Below are positions 57,426-64,000 of a stretch of 64,000 bases of DNA, in pieces. The DNA lies in NCBI RefSeq assembly GCF_022605165.1, contig NC_063069.1:434001-498000 (forward strand), given 5' to 3'. How positions within the stretch are numbered: position 1 is the first letter of the stretch; the number at the start of each line of letters is the position of its first letter. The DNA comes from Purpureocillium takamizusanense. Taxonomy: Eukaryota; Ascomycota; Sordariomycetes; Hypocreales; Ophiocordycipitaceae. A program made the position numbers and the translations under genes. The notes under the pieces were generated by a model. The model was not told the DNA's origin. It worked only from the letters and a program-made list of their open reading frames with translations, and made no database searches.

Positions 57426-59227
57426 ATGCAGGGTCACATCGCCCGAGTGCTGCTGGTGCCGCTACTACTGCTTGTTGCAGCAATCACGCTCGCGACGGCC
57501 TCACCACAACACGAAGGGCTGTTGACGACGGATGGCAATGGCTGCAAATGCTTCCCAGGCGATGCGTGCTGGCCGCGAGACTCAGACTGGAGCCGTCTCA
57601 ACAATACAGTGGAAGGCCGACTTGTCGCAACGACGCCGCTGGGCTCGCCATGCCACGATCCTCACTACGATGAGGTCGAATGTGCCGTCCTGAAGAACGC
57701 ATGGCTCTATTCGGCAGTACAGTGAGAGGCTTTCTCCCCACAATAAGATGTATTGTTCATCGTCAGGGACTGACACCCAAGCTTTCCACCAGCATGGAAT
57801 CTTCGTCCTCCGTCATGGCACCGCTATTCGCCAACCAGAGCTGCGACCCCTTCCAGCCGCGGTCCTCTCCTTGCACGCTGGGCAACTACGTGCGCTATGC
57901 CGTCGATGCGCGCACGCCGCAACACGTTGCTGAGACGCTGGCCTTTGCCGCCCGCCATCGCATCCGCCTCGTCGTGCGCAACACGGGCCACGACTACAAC
58001 GGCCGCTCGACCGGCGCGGGAGCCCTAGCCGTCTGGACGCATCACATGAAGGACCGCGCCGTCATCGACTGGGCAGACGAGCACTACGTCGGCAAGGCGC
58101 TGCGCGTCGGAGCCGGCGTCCAGGGTTTCGAGGCGCTCACCGAGGCGCACAGCAAAGGGCTTGTGGTTGTGACGGGCGAGTGTCCCACCGTCGGGCTGGC
58201 CGGAGGGTATACGCAGGGAGGTGGGCATTCCGCGCTCAGCACCGTCCATGGTCTTGCCGCGGATAATGTTCTTTCGTTTGAGGTTGTGACAGCGTCGGGG
58301 GAGCACGTTGTGGCTTCGAGGGCCGAGCACTCGGACCTATACTGGGCATTGAGCGGCGGGGGAGGCGGCAACTATGGCGTCGTGGTATCCATGACGGTTC
58401 GCACACACCCTGATGCTAAAGTCAGTGGCGCTAGCTTCGCCATCACGACTACGGACAACACGTCGAGCCTCTACGACGCCGTCGATGTGTTTCACGAGGC
58501 ACTTCCTGGCATGGTGGACGCGGGGGCCATGGTCATCTACTACTTTGGCCAAGGCTTCCTGCAAATGCCCGCTTTGACCTTCTTCAACAAGAGCACCGAC
58601 GAAACCGAAAAGATCCTCAGGCCATTCATCGACGCCGTCTCCGCGAAAGGCTTCACCGTGAAGCCCAACTACACCGAGTTCGGGAGCTACTTCGACCACT
58701 ATAGCCACTACTGGGGTCCCCTACCCGCAGGAAACATCCAAGTCGGCACCCAGCTGTTTGGCGGGCGTCTGATACCGCGACACGACCTAACCCGCTTCTC
58801 CCCCACCGCCCGCGACCTGGTATCCATGGGCGTCACTTTCATCGGCGTCGGGCTGGACGTGTCGCGCTTCGGCAGGGACAAGGTCGCAGCGGTTCTCCCG
58901 CAATGGCGCCAGACCCTGGTCCACGCGTCGCTGACTCTCCCGTGGAGCTTCGAGCGCCCCTTTGCGGACATGGTCGCGGAGCAGGACCGCATGACGCGCG
59001 AGGTGCAACCCGTCATCGAGGCGGCGACGCCCGGTGCGGGAGCGTACATGAACGAGGCTGACTTTCAGCAGCCCGACTTTCAAGAGACCTTCTTCGGTGC
59101 CAACTACGATGGGCTGCTGCGGATAAAGAAGAAGTACGACCCGCATGGCCTGTTCTATGCGACGGTGGGCGTGGGCAGCGAGGAGTGGACGGTGAAGAAG
59201 GATGGGCGTCTGTGCCGCGCTCACTAA
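57426..59227 (+). CDS. Secreted FAD-linked oxidoreductase, BBE-like
   Basis: Exons 57426-57721 and 57793-59227, 576 residues. Signal peptide with a hydrophobic core VLLVPLLLLVAAITLATA. The N-terminal cap CKCFPGDACWPRDSDWSRLN is typical of secreted fungal oxidases. The PP-loop FAD-binding domain (residues about 120-300) has VRNTGHDYNGRS with the His for 8-alpha linkage, and TGECPTVGLAGGYTQGGGHS with the Cys for 6-S linkage, so FAD is probably bicovalent. The C-terminal BBE segment is GANYDGLLRIKKKYDPHGLFY. Such enzymes oxidise sugars, alcohols or secondary metabolites with O2; the substrate is open. It heads a cluster of oxidative or detoxifying genes (with epoxide hydrolase and multicopper oxidase). 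Confidence 0.9.
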
Positions 59228-59460
59228 CACTTTCACAGGTACACTGCGCAATGGGATTGACTGATGCGCGTGTTTCCTAAACGTACAGCGCTATAGATGA
59301 GAAAAACTATCTTCATAATACACTTGTGCCACACGAGACGAGACCATCGATCCCGAGCTCAGCTACATACAACACCAAACCCAGGAATGTCTCTCCTGTG
59401 CTGGATCTCGTCATGCCACCTCCTGAAGAATGCTCACGGGCGCTAGACTGTGCCACCAAG

Positions 59461-60896
59461 TTACTCGCCATCCTCCTTGATGGCCTCAAACCTCCTCGTC
59501 ACCGCATTCGCCCCTCCCTTTGAGCCAAACATGGACCTCAGATCCTCGGTGAGCTGCTCCGGACACTCGTACGACGCAAAGTGGCCGCCACGCTCATGCA
59601 CCGCCTCAAAGACGACAGGCCCCGACGACCACCCCCACGTCTTGGGCAGCGCAAAGAGGTCCCGCGGAAAGTACGAGATGCCCAGCGGCACGTGCGGCAC
59701 GTATTCAATGCACTTGCGCGTGGCTTCCCGCTGCGAATGCGTCGCCTCGTAGTAGATGCGCACGCTGGCGGCGGGCCCTGCCGTCGAGAACTGGTACAGC
59801 GACACCCAGGTGAGGATCTCGTCGTCGGTCCAGGGGTACGCGTCCGTCCAGTCGTGCAACTTCTCCCACAACCAGGCTAGCAGCGCGACGGGCGAGTCGG
59901 CGAGCGCGAGACCTATCGTCGACGGCTTCGTGCTCTGCAGCACCATGTAGCCCGAGCCTTCGCGGAGGTACCACCTCGTGCGCTCGATGCCGGCTTTTTG
60001 CGCCGGCGACCACCATCGAAGCACCGCGTGCTGCAGGCCGAGCCAGAAGCCGCGGGGCACCGTCGGCTTCACGCATAGAAAGTTGATGTGCGATGCGAGG
60101 CAGTGGTCCGGGTAGAGGACGCCCATCATGCGCGTGATGAAGTAGCCCCAGTCGCCGCCCTGCGTGACTGCGCCGGCTGGTGTGAGCGAAGACTAAGAGA
60201 CAGAGAGAAAGAGAGAGAAACATGTCTTCTTCTGAGAAGCGAGGATACATCTACGTACCGTACTTGTCGTAGCCTAGCCGTAGCATCAGCCTGTGCGCAC
60301 ATTCGGCATACTGCGCGATGCCGAAGCCACGCTTGGACGGCGCCTGGGAGAAGCCAAAGTTGGGCAGTGAGGGCGCCACGACGTGAAACGACGGCCCGTC
60401 CTCGGGCTCGGTGAGCAGCCGCAGCACCTTGGTCACCTCGATGAAGCTGCCGGGCCCTATAGTATCTGCCTGTCAGCTTTCCCCCTCCGTGCTGTAGTCG
60501 TCATGGCACCGCGACGCCATTCCATTCACATGTAATACACAAGGGCGCAAATGGCAATTGGACGGACGTACAGCCGTGGCAGAACAACAGCGGGATGCTC
60601 CCCGGCTTGCTGCTCGTCTGATGCACAAAGTGAATGTCGAGCGCGCCGAAGCCGTCGACGAAAATGTCCGTCTTGAAATGCGGCAGCGTGTTGAGCTTGG
60701 CCTCTTGCGCGCGCCAATCGAAGCCCTCGGCCCAGTGCCTTGCCAGCCGCTTCACGTCGCGCAGCGAGGCGCCGTACTCCCAGTCGTCGGAGAAGTCGAC
60801 TTCATCCGGGAAGGATGCTTCCCTAAGCTTGGACCTGACGGCGTCGATGGCCTCGTCGGGGACCGAGACCTTGAACGGCCGGACTTGATGCGACAT
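59461..60896 (-). CDS. Epoxide hydrolase, alpha/beta-hydrolase with EHN domain
   Basis: Opens epoxides with water. Exons 60896-60572, 60456-60259 and 60167-59461, 409 residues, in phase throughout. The N-terminal EHN domain ([37 protein letters not shown]) precedes the alpha/beta-hydrolase core: [12 protein letters not shown] for the oxyanion loop, [11 protein letters not shown] with the nucleophile Asp and [11 protein letters not shown] with the catalytic His. The acid is not located by eye. [11 protein letters not shown] and an aromatic-rich lid ([15 protein letters not shown]) are normal for the microsomal-like family. No signal peptide or N-terminal anchor is visible, so it is probably cytosolic. 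An in-frame ATG at 60944 was not used. The neighbour 233 bp to the left on the other strand is the FAD oxidase. Confidence 0.9.
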
Positions 60897-61498
60897 GGCT
60901 GCTTCCAGTTTGGTCGTGACTCGGGGGAGGAAGATGAGACTCAATTACTGATGTGGCCAAGTTGCAACTGTAAATAGATGAGGGGCTTCTAGTGTGAAGT
61001 CTCGTGTTGCAAAGTGCAACATCCAATCACGGCTGTGGTTAAAAACCCAATTAGGTCTTTCCTTGAGAACAGCTCGGACCCGAAGATGGTGTTGATGAAA
61101 GCTGGGACAGCCCACTGACGGCAGCTCAGATCCAGTCTTTCACGGGAGTCTTGTGTCAAACTTTATCCTTGAGCGACGTGCTGGTAGAGCCAGCGGAGAG
61201 ATGCGGATTCCCCTAACCCCAGACCCCGCTACTAAGACCACGAGTTACGGCAACGGGGTGGCAAGTTGCTCCCCGGCTCCGCGTTGTGGGCCGTGTCGCC
61301 GGCATTGCCTCCCGCTTAGTCCGGCGCCTTGACACATGAGCGAATCCCGGCTATGTCTGGTGAATTACTGATGACTTCGCTCCATAATCAGACCTAAGAA
61401 AGCAGCCAATCTCAACGGCACAGGCCATTGATTGAAACTAGCCCTCAAGTCAAATACCACTTAACCCACGCCAGCTACAAGCAAGAAGCTCAATGTGA
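60897..61498. other. Intergenic, no gene seen
   Basis: Promoter of the epoxide hydrolase. Short frames only; no repeat. Confidence 0.5.
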
Positions 61499-62400
61499 CT
61501 AAATTTGTAGTCTAGAAGGCGCTATTGCTCCCACCGGGACAGGTAGCATCCCCCCGATCGGGCAAGGCGTTCTGACTGCGCGATGTCTTCTGTGACCGTC
61601 CAACTCGGCATGCAATATATCGAGTAGCGATGCGTGCAAGATGTTATACTCGACACCGTCTGAGCAAGCCTCCGCCGGCGTATATGATCCTGTCCCATAC
61701 CCGTATGCTCTTAAAAATAAGTTTGTGGCATCTTCGATATACCTATAGTACGTGTGATTAGGAAAACCAACCAAAATGAGCTCTCGTAACGTTTCGGGTA
61801 CCGATGCATCGGCGGCCAGAATTGCCGTAATTTGTCGCTCGGCTTCCGGATCTATAACGTCCAGCCGCAATGCAAGGTATCGGGCAAGGTTATAGTCGAT
61901 TTGACTCGCGTCGATATATCATGAATCACTGTATGGACATCTTCCACAAGGCCATCCCGTAGTGAAAATCCGCCACCGAAATTGCCTCCAACGGGGTGCC
62001 ATGTCTCCACTAGCCCAGTTGCCCAAAGTTTATGGTGCCGTGCGGTATATTATTGCAACTAGATACCAAACACAGGATCCATAGTACCAGTTCTCACTAT
62101 CCGAGTGTATTCATCTGTGAGGCTTGGGGTGCCATGGCCAAACGAACCAAATTGTCAAATTAGGTACGTAGTTTCAAGGCCCTATAGGGACTTCCCTCCG
62201 GGGCGTAGTCAAATGGAACTTCGTTCCTCAAGGCACAGTGCGTCCATCCGCTCTTTTCCACCAAGATTCCCATAGTCAACCCCATCACAATCACGGGGAT
62301 ACACACTCCAGACCTGAAGCCCTGCCCACAACGCCTGAAACCGTAGGCCCCATCTCCAACCCCTGCAGACTTGAGCGCCGCCGCCCAGGCCACGGGGAAG
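61499..62400 (-). pseudogene. Unrecognised gene, probably frame-disrupted
   Basis: Minus-strand pieces that look coding: 62393-62163 (IVMGLTMGILVEKSGWTHC, RNEVPFDYAPEGSPYRALK); 62150-62060 (FGSFGHGTPSLTDEYTRIVR, TMDPVF); then, after an apparent GTATCT...CTAG intron of about 68 nt, VETWHPVGGNFGGGFSLRDG and LVEDVHTVIHDI near 62010-61920. A one-base frame change leads to QIDYNLARYLALRLDVIDPE, RELILVGFPNHTYYRYIEDA and LFLRAYGYGTGS (61900-61680), with the frame open to the stop at 61499. The amino-acid texture is convincingly protein-like in each piece, but the pieces do not join in one frame without at least one indel or an unusual intron near 61920. No family is recognised. It may be a decaying gene or a real gene with mis-seen introns. 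Confidence 0.4.
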
Positions 62401-62425
62401 ACCGGTGATGACGTCGAGCTGTCGC

Positions 62426-62983
62426 TTAACTATCTCCATGTGTCGCTCCAGTCATGGGCCGGGAGGCAGTGTTGCGCTTGACCTTCCAGTCTTCGTCGTC
62501 ACGATGATGACCGAAATGGATTGTGCCAGCACCGCCGGAGGGCTGGCCGTTGATGATGCCGCCGCCAGCTCCGGCGGCAGAGTCTTTGCCGACATTGCCC
62601 GCGCCGCCAGAAAGGTTGTCGCCGGAGATACCACCGCCGGTACCGGCACCGCCAATGCCGTCGGGCTTGCCCTGTCGCTTCATCAGGCCGCCAAGTCCGC
62701 CCTGCTGGCGCTTCTCCATGTCGGTCATCTCCATGCGCTTGTTGATGACGCCCAGGAGCTTGGTGAGGATGTCTAGCTGTCGCTTCTCGTGCCCCTCCGT
62801 GGGCTCACCCGCGCCGGCCTTCATCATGAGGTCAAGCATGCCCTTAGAGTCGTACTTGCTGTCTGTGGCGGGCATGCCGTTCTCCCTGGCCATATTGTTG
62901 TCCATGGGCTTGGCACCCTCGCTCCCCATAGCGAGGGCACCGCCGGCCAGGGCGGCGATGGTAACAGCACTGCTGAACTTCAT
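62426..62983 (-). CDS. Secreted peptide precursor with repeated Kex2 sites
   Basis: Single exon, 185 residues. Signal peptide MKFSSAVTIAALAGGALA. The rest is low complexity with dibasic Lys-Arg sites at residues 67-68, 82-83, 91-92, 102-103 and 169-170, most followed by Gln: KR-QLDILTKLLGVIN-KR, KR-QQGGLGGLM-KR, KR-QGKPDG and KR-NTAS. Kex2 protease in the Golgi cuts after KR, so several short secreted peptides are predicted, with the N-terminal Gln likely to cyclise to pyroglutamate. A long Gly/Ala/Asn-rich segment (residues 108-158) lies between. No Cys is present. The pattern resembles fungal Kex2-processed peptides and some RiPP precursors, but no modifying enzyme is next to it except a multicopper oxidase. 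A similar VKRQLDVITGLPRGLGGG string lies just downstream in the next frame. Confidence 0.6.
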   Translation of the reverse strand: MKFSSAVTIAALAGGALAMGSEGAKPMDNNMARENGMPATDSKYDSKGMLDLMMKAGAGEPTEGHEKRQLDILTKLLGVINKRMEMTDMEKRQQGGLGGLMKRQGKPDGIGGAGTGGGISGDNLSGGAGNVGKDSAAGAGGGIINGQPSGGAGTIHFGHHRDDEDWKVKRNTASRPMTGATHGDS

Positions 62984-63673
62984 GGACTGTGTAGAGGAGT
63001 GACTGTGGTACGGTATCAACAAAAATGGCTCCGGGGTGGTGCTAGAGAGACGGCGATGGGCGTGGGGAAGGGGATGTAAAGGACAACGGGTGCTACTCAC
63101 AACCCTCGGGACCCAACTAGGCACTACACTATATACTTATTAAGCCCACCTTGTCTATCACATTGCTGGAATCCGACACGATAGACTCGTCCTGGCCTCA
63201 AGCCTATCAAAGCAGCGGACGGATGCGAAACGTCTGCCCCGTTGCGCCAGCGCCTGCACCACGGACTGGCATCGAAATCCGGCCGTGAGGCACATCTCAG
63301 AATTCCGATCGGCCCTGGAGAGAAGGGAGAGGCGGCCCTGGCGACGAGAAAGCGATCGGTCGCCCAGCGCCGTACAGGAATTCCGGGTCGTGGCAGCTAA
63401 GACATCGACGGCTTTGGCGGGCTCTCGGCGTGTTTGGGGAATGCGAGATGCGCCCGAGACTTACTACCCGATCCGGTAGCTATAGCGCTTTTTATTATGA
63501 ATCTATATTTCATGCATACGTCCGTACTTTATACGCCATAGCACGCAATATTTGCTGATATTCCCGTGTCCAGTCGGCGGCGCAATCCAGTGCGCTCATC
63601 GTCGCTCTATAGGCTCATGTACTTCGTATATGCCAGGCATCAAACGCCCAATCGGGCTGTCCAAGATCCGATG
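62984..63673. other. Intergenic, no gene seen
   Basis: Promoter region of the peptide precursor and 3' flank of the multicopper oxidase. A TATATA at 63130-63135, about 147 nt upstream of the precursor ATG, may be its TATA box. Confidence 0.4.
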
Positions 63674-64000
63674 CTACGCCAGGCATCGTTGTCCAGCTCT
63701 TTGTTTCGCCCCCGCATCAATGTCGCCTACCTGCAGCACGATGCCCATGCCCACCGCTTGGTGCCACAAAACGTGGCAGTGTAGTAGCCACAGCCCGTTG
63801 TTGTCCAACGCGAACCGCAGCACTACGTAGCCCATCGACGGCACATAGACTGTATCCTTCCGCAGCGGGGTCTTGGTGTCTACCTCCGCGGCCACTGCCT
63901 CCGCTTGCTGCTTGTCAAACGGGTTGTACCCCCTGTTGAGCCCCATGGTCGCCGTCTGTGACCTGACGACGTAGAAGCTGTAGCCGTGCTGCGATATTAT
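63674..64000 (-). CDS. Multicopper oxidase (laccase-like), C-terminal part
   Basis: Only the last 108 codons are in the window; the gene continues past the right edge. HGYSFYVVRSQ is the region after the HxH copper motif of the third cupredoxin domain, and LWLLHCHVLWHQAVGMGIVL carries the HCHxxxH motif joining the type 1 and trinuclear copper sites. The residue ten after the Cys is Met, the usual type 1 axial ligand of ferroxidase-like and some pigment oxidases, where typical ascomycete laccases have Leu or Phe. The stop follows a short tail (DIDAGAKQRAGQRCLA). It may work with the FAD oxidase and epoxide hydrolase nearby. Substrate unknown. Confidence 0.88.
   Translation of the reverse strand: MISQHGYSFYVVRSQTATMGLNRGYNPFDKQQAEAVAAEVDTKTPLRKDTVYVPSMGYVVLRFALDNNGLWLLHCHVLWHQAVGMGIVLQVGDIDAGAKQRAGQRCLA

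Overview
The window is nuclear DNA from a filamentous ascomycete, most likely a Sordariomycete and probably of the order Hypocreales (inference). The evidence is short introns of about 45-145 nt with GTRNGT donors and CTRAC-like branch sites, GC-rich genes, AT-rich islands carrying repeat-induced point mutation (RIP), and family members typical of these fungi: the sterol glucosyltransferase ATG26/UGT51, GH79 and GH29 secreted glycosidases, a CYP52-like P450, a PTH11/rhodopsin-type membrane protein and fungal BBE-like oxidases. Genes lie on both strands with separate promoters; there are no operons.

Layout. 0-7 kb: rhodopsin-domain membrane protein (+), secreted alpha-L-fucosidase (-), short mannose-6-phosphate isomerase (-) and glucosamine-6-phosphate N-acetyltransferase (-). 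7-13 kb: gene-poor, with one small secreted cysteine-rich protein and one intronless C39/BtrH-like protein. 13-20 kb: ATG26-type sterol glucosyltransferase (+) and a DUF3712-type membrane protein (-). 20-27 kb: a long non-coding stretch, then a 1162-residue secreted protein that is almost entirely a 19-residue repeat. 27-29 kb: CYP52-like P450 (-). 30.3-34.85 kb: AT-rich RIP island containing a dead Mutator-like (MULE) transposon with terminal inverted repeats. 34.85-38 kb: an amidinotransferase pseudogene with one in-frame stop and a sulfotransferase-like gene, followed by a second small AT-rich island. 39.7-51.8 kb: conserved genes (multi-pass membrane protein, M28 aminopeptidase, GH79 glycosidase, CMR1 WD40 protein, Mtf2-like mitochondrial protein, Mpr1-like acetyltransferase). 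52.5-56.7 kb: a divergent pair made of a trypsin-like protease/zinc-finger protein and a C-terminally anchored membrane protein. 57.4-64 kb: bicovalent-type FAD oxidase, epoxide hydrolase, a broken or unresolved gene, a Kex2-type secreted peptide precursor, and the C-terminal end of a multicopper oxidase running off the window.

Functional themes. Several genes feed sugar and cell-wall metabolism (mannose-6-P isomerase, GNA1, GH29, GH79, sterol glucosyltransferase). The right-hand 7 kb is rich in secreted or oxidative enzymes (BBE-like oxidase, epoxide hydrolase, multicopper oxidase) beside a peptide precursor, which resembles an accessory or secondary-metabolism neighbourhood, although no PKS or NRPS core is visible. 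The strongest candidate for something undescribed is the secreted protein at 23.3-26.9 kb: by direct coordinate check it holds 50 consecutive 19-residue units with no length variation, and N-glycosylation sequons recur in one of the unit types.
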